Assembly: GCA_905160935.1 (NCBI GenBank)
Contig: CAJHZI010000689.1
Coordinates: 706,001 to 770,000, forward strand
DNA from: Enchytraeus crypticus
Lineage: Eukaryota > Annelida > Clitellata > Enchytraeida > Enchytraeidae
Reading direction: 5' to 3'
DNA: 64,000 nt
Shown piece by piece: positions 27,501 to 41,097 of this stretch (the first letter of the stretch is position 1; each line of letters opens with the position of its first letter). The notes under the pieces were generated by a model. It saw nothing but the letters and a program-made list of their open reading frames with translations. It searched no databases and was not told the DNA's origin. Both the position numbers and the translations under genes were made by a program.

Positions 27501-30500
27501 ATTAGCCGCACTAGCCTACCGGTGGCAGGGTCGATGAAGGCATTGATTCTTCTGTCGTACATGGGGGAATGTAGAGCCACTGCCAGGCTGATTGGTGGCG
27601 ACCTAATTGGGTGCTGACCCTTGAGCTTTTCATCAGCATCTTGTGCCTTATTCGTTGTGTCTTCCTTCCTTAGTCCGATTTCCGAATTCGATAAATCCTC
27701 TTTCGCGGTTGTTTCCGATTCAATGTCCTCGATATCTTCGTATTCATCATCCGTTCTTCGAATCTGAGGCAAAGATCTGCGAACACCCTTTTTTGATCTT
27801 ATTTCCTTCTTTGGGCTTAGCATTCTCTTGGGTGATGATCTCTTAGATTTGGATTTTGTAACTTTTTTCTGCGTCTTAATTACATCTGTTCCTTCATCCT
27901 TTGTGTCTTGAATTGCCTCGATAGAACTAGCCCTATCTTCCATCAGAGATGCTACAGTTGACGGTGACTCAATTGCTGACTTCGAAACATATTGTACTTC
28001 GTGCTCTTCTAGTATGATTAATTCGGAATTTTTTGAAGCATCTGCAGAAGAATTCATGAGCTCATCGAGATCAAAGAGATATCCATCTGCCTCGGAAATT
28101 TTTCCGGTATACTCTAAGTCATCATCGTCATCATCATAGGGGCTAGACCCTAAACTACCCGTAACTGCGTTGACGATCTTCTTACCTGCCAAAACCGGAG
28201 CCGATACCCAACCAACTACCGGAGCCCCTATTCCCATCAAACCCCACTTCAGAGCCTTCTTCAATCTCTCAGTGGTTGCCTCCGGTTCTTGAACTTCTTC
28301 GGGAGCTTGAGAACCCTTTTCTTCAATCTTATCTGCAACATCATCAGCTTCATCGATGAAAGCAGCCGATTCATCAACAAATGCTTCAGGTTGTCCAATA
28401 GTTCCCATGGCTTCGGCATATAATACTACAGGCTCATTAGTGTTTTCAGTCTCAGATGAAAACGACTCTTGATTCTGTTGCGTTGAGTTGCCTTGAGATT
28501 TGTCAGAGGTCTTTAGCTCATCAATTGTTTCATATTCCATAATTTCTTTACTCGTGTCATTTAGAACCAAAGCTGACGACGGAACGTCAACGTTCAGTTT
28601 CGAAATTGACTCTACTGGTTTAGCTGCATCTGAAATTGGAGTTGATCCTAATTTATCAGCATTTCTATCCTTGAATTTCAATTTAGCCAATTTAGATTCT
28701 GCCTTCGATTTTTCTTTATGAATCATTGCTAATTGATTTTCAGAAACGGCATTGTCAAATTCTTTATCATCTTCGGAAGTTTTTGAAGTGGCAGTTACGT
28801 TTTGCGAGACAATATTGTCAAATTCTGGATCAGCTTCTGCAGCTCTGATAGAGCGTGCATTATATGACGACAAATGCTTCAATTCACTTGCATCGACAAA
28901 GACGTCATCGTTTTCTGAGCTCTTTGCGGAGATGTTAGATGAAGATCTACTTTTATCATCCCTGACTCGGACTTTTTCTTCAGACTTCTCACTGCTTAAT
29001 ACAGTAATTATAGATTTCTCAGAAACAGGTATCGAAGAATTTGAAGCTATATTATCATTGTTAGTATTCAAATCCACAATTCGAGAAAGATTTTCTGCGC
29101 TTTCAGCTTCAGAATGAGCAGAACCTGAGGATAAAGTTCCAGTGGACACACTAGCTGTCCCCTTTTCTTGAAGTAATATATCCTTTCTGTCGTCCTTAGC
29201 CGTTTCGTTGCCACCGGTGTTTGAATTGGCATCTATGATCTCCTGAGGGCTTTTCAACTTATCTAAGTTATTGGTATCTGGGAACGATTTAACATCATTA
29301 ATAATTCCTCTCTGGATTTGTTCTATTTCAGTTTTTGTCTCTACTTTTGTACTAAGACTCTGCTTTATCAAAACTTGATCAGGTGTTTCTCTTGGCATAC
29401 TACCTTGGTTTTGAGCGACTAACTTCACAAGATCAGCAGCTAATGATTCGGCAGACTCGTTCTTAGAAGCTTCGGTGGTCCCTGTTTTAATATCTAATAC
29501 CTTAGGCTGGGGAATTTTATCTGAGAGATTCATGAAGTCATCAGCATCGGTTGAGGCGTCTACAAACACTTTCTTCGGAACTGGCAAGTCTAAGATTACG
29601 TTTTCAGTCTTCTGTACTTCAAGGATTTCACTCTTTTCAGTTAAGATGTTAGGAGACTTTTCGGCGATTTTGACCTCAATCTCAACTTGGACTGAAGCAT
29701 CCTTGGTATCAAGGACTTGATCCTTTGCGGAAGGGATTCTTGCAGTGACGGCTTTGTCACTGTAATTTCGCTCAGGTGACAGCGAAGTGACAGACGTAGT
29801 GGGTATGGCCATTAAAACGCTAATATCACTATCGTTGTCTTCTTTTTTATGAACTCTATCTCTGCCTATTTGTACATTTTCTCTCGCATTAGGTTTTACA
29901 TCTTTATCATCAGTTTCAACTGAAATTGATTTCACAATGGTTGTCTCAGGTACCTCTGAAGCGGCAATTAAACCCAGAGTGACTTCGGTACTCTTTTCTA
30001 TCACTTGTGATTTTTGTAATCTCTTTGGCATGGGTTGTAATATAGGAATATCAGCAACTTCACTAAAACCCTGTTGCAAAATATGACCCTGAGCTTTTTG
30101 ACTTCTCTCCGCTTTTGCTGGAATAGGCTGGATTGCTTTCAGATCTAGATCTTCAGCTCTGAAAGAAATCGGTTGCAATTTCTGCAGGTCCACTGCATCT
30201 AATGCTAAACTAGTAGCCTCTTTGTCGTCGTCGATTTTCATTAATTCTCTTTCGGCATTTAGTTGTTTGATATCTTTCCAAAGTTCCACCTGATCGTCCT
30301 CAAGTCCTGATGCATCCGACTCTAGAGATTGGGATTCAGTGAAAAGTTCAGATTCCTGTAGCTCTTCCATATCACTTGTCTCCGGAGAAGCTATACATTT
30401 ATTTCTTGTCAGGGAACCCATCGCATGAATCTCCAGCTCTTCATAATTCCAATCTTCCGAATCATTATCCGTAGCCATTGAAGTCTTATCGACATCTGAC

Positions 30501-33500
30501 CTTTTAGAAACACTGTCTGAAACGTCTGAGAATTCTGAAAATTTCTTATCTTCGGTATTGTCAGTTTCTGGGTCGTAATAGCTTTCAGATATAGAACTGC
30601 GTGCGGACGATTCAACCTGAACCTTTAATCTGCGCTTCACAGCATCTTCAATCACTTTCTCTTCAATGTTGCTTATAACCTTACCATCATCTTGATCATC
30701 AAAATCAGCGGCATTTCCATCTTCCGAAGGTTGCAAGCTTGATTCCACTTCGGATGTCATCATCAAATTATTTTCCAGCTCTTGAATAAATTCACGGCGT
30801 TGATCATCGGTATCAGCTTGGGATACAATTTCATCTTCTTGCTGAAATTCATCAACACCTTCCGTGTATATAGTGGCGCTACTCCAGCTGGGTTCATTCT
30901 CGCTGACAAAGGACTCGTCGTGGATTTCTTCATTTGCATGATCATCTTCGGATCTATTTGAAACTGATTCGGGAGTCACTGATCTCATGGAGGTTTTCGA
31001 GTCTGTTTCGTACTCGTCTCCTGTGGTACTCTCTCGATCTTGAAATTTGTGAAGCATTAAGGTATCAGAAAAGGCAACAGATTTCCCGGTATCAAGTCGA
31101 TCTTTCGTTGCAGTTCTTGCATCGGCCTCGTTTGTTTCATCAACGATTTGACTCGGCCTGCCAAAATTTGTAATTTGATACGTTGCGGCCTCAGCGAAAT
31201 TCGTTACAGAACCATTGCCCTGCAAAGACCTGCCACTGGGTTCACCTGAAACACGTCTAGCTGCGTTTGAATCCGCTAAGTCAGAAACAATATGCAGTTG
31301 TCTTCCGGGTGATTTTAAAACGGGTTTTTCTCCTTTTCTCATTTTCTCGAGGTACCTTAAACTAGTTCCCCTCAGCATACTCGAGTCAATGTTAGGTTTT
31401 GTTTCAGAATCATCAACAGTTTTATTGGCATTGATCAAAATTGAATTATTTTGTTGAGGTGTAGGTTGAGATGATTGTGAAGATACCTTGGTCTCCAAAT
31501 CACCACTTAGATCAACTGGATCCTTCTGTATATGCTGATCGTTTGCAGAGCTTGTCTCCGTATAACCTCGTAGATCAACTGAATCCTTCAGTATATGCTG
31601 ATCATTTACAGAGTTTGAAGACACTTGCTCTGATAAATTACCACTCGGTTGACTAACAACGGTTGTGTTATAGTGAACGTTTGAATTGGATTCATCACGT
31701 GACTGCGATATTGGTTTACTGATCCAATCTGCGTCCACTTTAGCACTTGTCTGAATAGGTGAACCGCCATTAGACTGATGATTAGCTCCATTGGAACCAT
31801 ACACTGAGCGTTCTGCTGTAGAGGACTGAGGATTCGGCATTGTGCCGTCTCTCTGTAAACTCTGATTCCTCTGTTTTCTTCTATTTACGGCCATGATGTA
31901 TTTAATACTGCTACCCGACAGATTCTTTGGCATATCGGATATACCATGATCGTCAGATGGTAGGTCGACTGGGGACGCCGATGAATTCATTCCATTGCTC
32001 TGATGCTGCTCGTTTGACCTCAAGTCACCTGATACAAGTTTTTGGTTAACATTTTGACCAATTTCCTTTGCGCTTTGGTCGTTATTATTTATCTCACTAT
32101 TACTCCTGGAATAGTTTGTCTTATTATATTCACTATTGATATGGTCGTTTGTTCCATTTGAAGCTCGCTCAGAAACCCTGTCGCCTGCTGAATCATTCCG
32201 GAATGTCTGTTCGTTGGCAAAATTATCCACCACCTCTTCCAACCTCCTGTTCTCACCACGAGGCCAGAGTTTCTTGCCGAGAAGAACGGTGGCTTGGTTG
32301 CAGCGGTGGCGCTCAATCTGCAGAGCCGCACAGGCGGGATCCGAGGGGTCGTACTCCTGGAGCAGCATCCTGGAGTCCTGCTGGGTAGCGTGTATGATCT
32401 CGATCATCGCCTCGCCGCCTAAGGGGCTGCCCCCTCCCTCATCGATCAACTTGGGCCAGGAGACGATCACTTCGATGGTCGCAACGATAATTCTGTGTCG
32501 AATGTTTCTGTGGCAGATGGCCCATAGTCTCTGTAACTCCTCAAGGCGGCCGTACAAACTAGAGAAATAATAAAAAACAATAAAAGTTTTATCTTTAGAG
32601 ATAGCGCCGTTATTGAAAATGATGTATAGGATAATGTAGAATATTTATTTAAGCACAGTTGGGATCACAATAATATCTTAATGGAGTAAAGATAGTCCCT
32701 GATTAAGTTTTAACATATCTCCAGAAAAAATTAAATTTGTTTCCTTATTTATTTTTAGCATAAAATAAATTAAGAATCTTATTCATACACTGTTGCATAA
32801 AATTTATTATAAAGAATATTTAACCATTAGAATTGAAGACAACACTGGACAGCTATGAAATAAATAGAATTGCCTCAATATAGAGGAAACTACAATTTTC
32901 CAATGAATATTTAATTAACTGCCTACACTATATACAAATAAACTTTGCCAAACATTGTGAAGAGGAAAACATAACCTTAAGATATTTCCATAATACTCTC
33001 AACTATCCAGCAAATCACACATTTTCTATTATCATATTTTTATATTTTGTACTTTATATCATTTATTTATTTATTATATTTTTATTTGTTTTGTTTATTG
33101 TTTGATCACCGGACTGGCTTTCGTTGAGGACGTTACTTCTCCTAAGCACATATTTCTTTTACAGATTGATCTGGGTGAATTGATCTGTATCTATGTGTGC
33201 TGTGGGGACGTCCATGACATCATCCTTGAATGAGAAACAGACGTTAAACCTTTATTATTATTATTATTTCAAGTAGTTTCTTTCAGAAGTAGTAATAGGA
33301 ATTTTGTTCTAATACTATAAATTCAATCGTACATTTTACTTATTACTAACATTATCACGTTGTAATATTCTCTTGAATCCCGACGTAGCTAGGGTCGGGA
33401 TACGAATAGACCTTCTCTAATCCTATCTGTCTCCTGACGTATTATAAATACTTATTATTAACGTTAAAAGTATCACTTATTATTGACTATATTAACAAAA

Positions 33501-34498
33501 TACTTACTTATTGTATATTACATCCGCAGAAACACTGTTTCCAGCTTCAAGTTGAAGACAAACAGCTGGCATATCTCCCTCTGCTCGAGAAGATGTGTTA
33601 GAGACAACGCGCCATCTGCTGACACCTTGAGACTCTATCAGCTTACAGGATTCTCCACTCGCTAACTTGAGCTAACGAGGTAAAGCATAAATCTCAATTA
33701 ATCAATCAACTAATCAATACGAATTTAGCGTCCGGTTCCTCGCCTTAAGACGAAGTCCGGGAAGTCTCAAGCAGACTCTCCATCAACAAACGCTAATGCA
33801 CCACACGATGACGATTAAGTAAACAAGGCTCGAATAGAAAGCGAGATAAAAAACCGTGAAAGTCCAAAATCCGACGCAAGAGGCTCAGAATTTTGAAACA
33901 TAATTATTACAATTTATAATTTACATATACTCCGTTAATTCGTTTAACGTATACTGAAAGTCCAGTCCATCTTCACGAGCAATGTCAATTATCCAAACAA
34001 CTACTTCTGTTTGATCCATATGATCTCTAACAATAAATGGTCTGAGGCACTATATAACAAGTCCATCCTCTGCCAAGCTTACGAGCAACTGCATCAACCC
34101 TACCAGGATGAGAAAGCCTTTTAGGGTGTCTGATCTTGACGTTAAACATATGTATGAAACATTATAGTAAATCCCACATCATTCTCACCTGCTCGTTCCT
34201 GTATGAACATAGACAGGTTAGTTGAAGTGGATCTGTAGGATCGCCCGACTGCTTCATCCCGGTTGATTTATAGTCATCAATGACCTGAGGGACCAGCAAG
34301 TCCCTCTTCTGCTTCAGGACTTCCATAACCCTGGCGTAGTCCATCAATCTGGACTGTAGAAACTGTTACAATGAAAATAAGAGCTTAGATTAAATTTTCA
34401 ATCATTTACTTACTTATTATATAATACATGTATGTATGTATGTATGTATGTATGTATGTATGCATGTATGTATGCATGTATGTATGTATGTATGTATG

Positions 34499-34540
<42 letters not shown>

Positions 34541-34993
34541 CATGATATATATAGTGACGAATATATGCAATTTAATAGAATAATATATTATTTAGTGTTT
34601 AAATAGCTCAGTGTGTAAGTGCGTTAGGTAACGTCATGAAATCTTAAATTGTTGTTGCCTAGGTCCTGGGATCAATTTTATGTACAGCAGATCTGGCAAT
34701 AAAATTTCAGACATCTACAGAACTAGTAATATAGATAATTAGCTAAACTGTGTAATTCATGTGGCATTAAACGTGACAGCTATCATCCTGGGCGATCATT
34801 TCACTATGATATGTGCTTAAATTGAACTTAGTGGCAGTAAACATACTCGCATGTCCGACGAAGCTTGGAGGAGTTATACCATGGACCTACCAGTAGGCAG
34901 TGTACTAAGAGAGAGAGAGCAGTACACATACTCGCATGTCCGAAAAAGAGTGAAGGAGTTGTATACCATGGACCTGCCAGTAGGCAGTGCACT

Positions 34994-35034
<41 letters not shown>

Positions 35035-38000
35035 GAGATAGAGAGAGAGAAAGAGAGAGCAGTAAACATACTCGCATGTCTGCCAGCAAATTTTCACCAT
35101 CTTCTAGACTGAGGCTCTCTAGTAGCTGAACGTCCTTTAGTTCACTGGAGTGTTGTGTGAACCAGGATTCCACTTCTATTACCTGACCATACCACTGCAA
35201 CCATAGCAACACTTTCTTGTTAGTTGTTTCATTTATTTTAAAGCATGTAGTACATATTTGAATGGTAATCAGTAATATAGAATTTAAATAAAACTTGAAA
35301 TATAAAGTTATTGTTAAGAATTATTTGGATAAGCTGCATCATTTTTCAAATATTCTGTATACAGGAAATCATTCGGAAGCTTATTTATTTAACTGGAAAG
35401 GTTATTCCAGAAACATTAATCCTTACATTTCTGAATTTGAACCCTGACATTTCGGAAACAATAATCCTGACATCATTTCAGATTCATGAATCCTGACATT
35501 TGAGAAACATTATCCGGACATTTCGGAAACAGTATGGTTCTGATATTTCAGAAATATTAATCCTCAATCGGTTCAACGATGATTATAGGCCTAGTTTCAG
35601 AACGGAAGAACGAATAAGTCGGACTCCATACGACTCGTAATTTCAGAAAATTGTATTATCACAAGACTTACAGAAGTACGTCGATTAATAATATTTAAAT
35701 TATTCTCTTAAATTACGTTATTTATCACGAACTCTATCACCAGGAAAACTTTAACAAGTTATTAAGAATGAGATATTTTTAAAACTTACACGACTATAAT
35801 GCAATTTTTAGAAGAGTGTAATTAAAAGTCTCATTGGATTTTAAATTTATTTATTTCAATGGATATCGTTAACATTTTATAATATACATGTATATGTAGT
35901 TGCAGCTTTTCCGCAACCAATTAGCGGACTTATCGAAGATAAATCAAAGATGATTACTTCTTCTATTTCTTTAGCATTTTCAAGATGAATTTGACCACAC
36001 TGCAGCAACTGGTCCAGCCACTCTCTACTGGTATCCACTCGTCCGATGTGAATCTAAAATATATACATAAAAACTACACCAACTTACCTGCAACAAGGAG
36101 TAAGAGAAGTAAAACAAAAAGGAAAGGAGTAAGTAGTAAAACAAAAAGTAAAAGCTATAAAGTATACGTCGTTATTACAGAATTATTACATACATCAATA
36201 AATAACTATATTAATTATTTATTACTATATATCATTAGAACATTACTACTACACTTGGAATATCAGTATTCCAATATATTGCCAGAAAATTTAGCCGATT
36301 TAGCATCAACTATGTAAGGTAAGCAAGGAAGGCAGTTTAACGTCAAGTTTTGGACGCACACTGCTTCACTTCAAAACGACTAGACAAACTCGAGCTACCG
36401 TCACAAATATTTATTTAAAAGAAAATTTAAACAGTCAAATTTAGCCATTAAGACTAAGGAGTGGTAAACTGAAATGAAAAGATTTAACATGAAAATTAAA
36501 ACTAGATTGAATTCTAAATTTAAATATTATTCATAAAGGGTAGAATAAAGTGATGAATAACTGTTTATTTCCATTAGAAAGTTATTTTAGAATATCATTT
36601 TTTATAAAGTTATTTCTACTAGACTGTTATGTTCTTGACACTTTCTATTTATCTTTTAACATCTTTTAAGAACAATTGTATATATTCTAGATTTAGCGAA
36701 GAGAACTGAGTTTTAATGCATAGCCTGATAGTTAAATAATTATAATAATAAAGGTTGAAAGTCCGTTTCCACAGAAAAGGACGTCGATTATTATTTTCTT
36801 TTACTCAGCCTTAATAATCGCATCAAAAACTAAAGCGAAAAATAAATAAGTGATGAAATAGATATTTTATAAACTGGTAAAAGAAGCTACAGATTGTATT
36901 AGGAGCTTCAAAGCTGCTCACCTGAATATCAGTGGAGTCGGGATGATGAGACTTTAGAAGTTTCTCGCTAATTTCTTTCACTACCGCAATTTGTCCGTCA
37001 ATTGTTCTTAGCTCTGATTGAAAGTTCTGAAAAGTATTGAAAATTTTATGTTCTAATGATCGGTAATATATAAGACGAAATATAAGATATAAGACAAAAT
37101 TATAAACCAACGAAAGTCAAAAGAAAACTTAATGATGTTGCAATATAATTAAGCATTTTAAAATCTAGTCAATAGATAAAAATATGCATTTGTTGTATAC
37201 GATCATTTTGAACAACGAAATCAGATAAAATTTATCAGATAATCGTAATTATAATCAGTTTTAAACCAATTAAATCAATCAATCATGTTCATTCAATCAA
37301 TCAATCAACCTGAAGAAGCTGATTGATCTGCTCGGCAGTCATTCTCTTGACGCCCCATCCCTTGCCGACAAAACGATTTTCCACGTCATTCTGGAGCTTT
37401 AGCAGCTGCAGAACTGGAGTCATAAAAGACAGGAAAGATTCAGTGGACTCTCGTCTGAATTCACTGTTTGCCTGCAAGCATTTTAACAGTAAATATACTA
37501 AACGTTTCCATTCCTAAAGTCAAATTATATTTATATATTATTTTGTATATAATTATTATGTATTACTTATATATTCCTAAAAATTTTACATCGCGTTATG
37601 TATAACATACTTCTTAAGTATCTTTCAACTATCTTTGGACTGATTTTCTGGAGTTTGGAATTTGCATCATTTTGGACCTTCTTTGGTCACCGACTTGGCT
37701 TTGTCTCAATAGTGACCGATGTTGTCATGTTGTTGTGATTTGTCTCATGATGTTGTCATGGACGATAGCAGCTCACTAAGTGTTGCTGTTGTTGTGCTGT
37801 TTTTTGTTGTTGTTACGATATCATTAAACTTAAAATCTTTAATATATAAAAATACTCTTATAACCCCAATGGAGCTCTCAGCAATTTTAATCCTATAATA
37901 TCTATATATAATAAATCACAACGCTTCCGAATGTTACTTAATCATTAAGAAATAATATGACCATCAGTCATTGATACCCTTCTTCTTCAGTGCACTGCTA

Positions 38001-41000
38001 AATGGCAGGTTCAAGGTACATATTCATACTCAAAGTTTGCTTTCTCGCTCCCTATGAGCACTCCTTAAATCAACAAGTTAATCCCTTCACAGAGTCTATG
38101 CCTTATCCATACCTTATGTAGCCTATAGCTTGGGAAAAATATGGCTTCTGAGGTGATTTCGCGTTGCCTTCTTCAGTTAGGTGGATTACTTACCACTTAA
38201 TCCTGGGGGAAAACATTTCATGGTGAGGTGGGTCCCCTCTTGCCATCCTCAGCTCCTGCCTTTAGTCGCCTCTTACGTACACGCGGCAGATTGTTTGCGG
38301 TTGCCCTATTCTGCAGTTGTCCAACCACACCCGAGCACAACACGGGGATACCCTATTGATGTGTTAAAATATATTACTCAATTCGACAGGGCCCTTTTAC
38401 AAGAAATGAATAGATGGCACCAGAGACATTTTTCGATATACCATTTTTTTTCTTAGTTCAGAAAGACTTCAAAATTTAAAAACCATTAAAAGCATAAAAA
38501 TATTTAAAATAGTTTGAAAAAAAACAACTGGGCTTCTATTCATTTATGTGTTTGACGCATAGGCTGTTACGTATGAAATTAACTAATTATAATTATACTT
38601 AGCAATAAATATATAATACATTTTAGTAACTAACCGAAAGTTGCGCATAAGCCTCTTCAAGTGCAGTCAGTCTGTCGTTTACTGTCTTACTGCTCATTGG
38701 TCCCTGGAGAAACATAGACATAATTAATATTATAATAATAATAACAATAATAATCAATATTAGTAGACTCTGAGTATAGCTGCTAAGTATGGCATTACCG
38801 CACAGAGCTCTGGCTCTTTTATTGTTGCATATTTCGTATAGCTTGTTTGTTTATCTGTCTGCATGAACGTTCTTTTTTATATCATCTCCGCTGAGATGAA
38901 GGAATAAACGTTATGAAACAGAAAAAGTAAAACTTAAATTAACGACAATGCTAAATTCGAAAGCTTACATTGTTACGCTTATTTTAAGACCCATTTAGAC
39001 AGCATCACAGGTTCTAGTAGGCTATTATAAATCGTTTCCACGGTTAATAATATTTTTATAATGCTTGAATATGCATGTTTGCCGTCGGTTCTCTACAGCA
39101 GCGATACTCTAAGAAATGTTGCGACTGAGATTTGAACCCATGGGTTTCTTATTATCAACCACGCCGATAACAAACTCGAATAAAAGCTCGATCGGATAAA
39201 GAGAAATCCCCTTCCAAGGATATGAAATCGCAATCGTCCTATGATATTGTGAATTAGTTAATCTACGAACATTCACGAAAACGTTCACAATGTTTCAATA
39301 GTGTAGCGGCTAGAGTCGTCAGATAGTGTCATGAAATTTAAGTGACATATCCTGGGGTGAATAGAACTCTAGTGGGCTCGAATCTCGGCTGCGCAAATCT
39401 GAAGATAAAATTTCAGACATTCACAAGTCTGGTTATACATAAAAGTGGACTAAATGGTATGATGGTTTAAAGACTTTGTATTAAAAGTTAATCGATAACA
39501 GAATGGTTGATCATTTCACTATAAAGCGCGTTATCAATATTAGCAGTATATTACGAAAGTTTTAAACAGATGCGTAAATTCTAAAATATTTTCATTACAC
39601 AACGAGTAGTGACGATGGAAAGACTTAAAGAACAACTGAAGGTCACATTCCTAGTTATTTGTAGACCAGTCAGGCAACAGAATATTCCAGATATTTCATT
39701 TTTCTCCAATCAGTATTGATTGATTGATGAGCACGGCACGGTTGACAAGACTGATTGATCACACAGGTCAGGTGTGAGAAAAAACGTCTCGAATTGCTTA
39801 AGAACAATAACAAGAGTATCGTGAAACTGCTGCTGAATAAGAAAAATTAAATATGAATTCGTCAAAATTTCAAAAATTAAATTATTAAATTAATTACAAT
39901 TTTTATCGTACACTACCGACGACTTTTTAACTCATTTTTAAAAAGGCTCCTACCGGTGATTAAATTGCTAACGAAAAAGTTATAATTGGCTACATCTTCT
40001 TACACTCAGGTATCGTAAATTCCACCTTTATAATTGTGAATTAAGTCACTGACGACTGATTGATTGATCAATGAATACCTGGAAAAGCCACTCAATAGTG
40101 AGACTGACATCGCAGGTATTTCTCATTTTACGACTGATATATACTAAAAAATATATAGGCTATAATGAGGTGCGGATAAGGCCTAGCCTTTTGTGAAAGG
40201 ATTAACTCGTTGATCGATGGAGTGATCTTTGTGAGCGTGAAAACAACAAATAAGTAGGAATATGTATCTTGAACCTGTCACATTTAGAAGAACACTAGAG
40301 AGCGAGAAAATACTAAAAATAATTCGATAAAAATTCAACTCTTTTGGTGCGACCAATTTGAATGATCACCGACATGATTATTTTATGCAAACTGTCTCTA
40401 ACTTACAAGGGTCTCTATCTAAACGCCTGGCGCAATTCCGTCATCTTGAACTTAATTAATCACTACATGGTAAATATGGAAATGATTGCGAACAACTAGA
40501 AAACATTCAAAACAAATGGCGTTCGGTTAAGTCGAAGAAATATTTTTGTTCATTGCCTGTCCTGTAACTAATACACTTTCTATTGAGAGAATATATTCAC
40601 TCAATAACTATTTAGCTTTAGGCTGGAGGTCATATATTTTTAGACTTGTAAACAATATTCCGGTTAACGTAGCTTCAAAATACTTAGCACTTTGTCCTAG
40701 TTTATTATAAAAGCTACCCATTCTTACCTCCATAAGCCGGGATCGTTGCTTCAATCATGTTTTGAAATAAAAACCGAAACTGAATCCTATATCAATATCC
40801 ATAATACTTCGCAAAATTTAAAAACTCTCAGTTCTTGTTAAGTAAGTCTGCAGCTAATTGCTTATATAGTATCCTGTCAAATACATCAATTAAGAATTAA
40901 AAGTTTTAAAATTGATCAACAAAATTTTCTAAACGAAAGCATTCAGCATGACTTTCGCAGAAAAGCCCATGCGTATTTTTTCAAAACTTTTACAATTATA

Positions 41001-41027
41001 TTTATATTGATAAATAAGAGCGCACTG

Positions 41028-41097
<70 letters not shown>

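Noticed and set aside
29040-29070. SSIP in the giant exon as an EB1-binding SxIP motif
   Set aside because: It lies in an acidic context, whereas working SxIP motifs need basic surroundings and normally lie at the carboxy terminus in this family. Chance match.
34606-34680. tRNA gene suggested by TAGCTCAGTGTGTAAGTGCG
   Set aside because: It does not fold into a full cloverleaf with acceptor stem; the sequence continues into a body shared by two other loci, so it is a SINE.
34851-35129. Plus-strand open frame of Arg/Glu repeats
   Set aside because: Translation of (GA)n LINE tails; the real coding is exon 16 on the minus strand.
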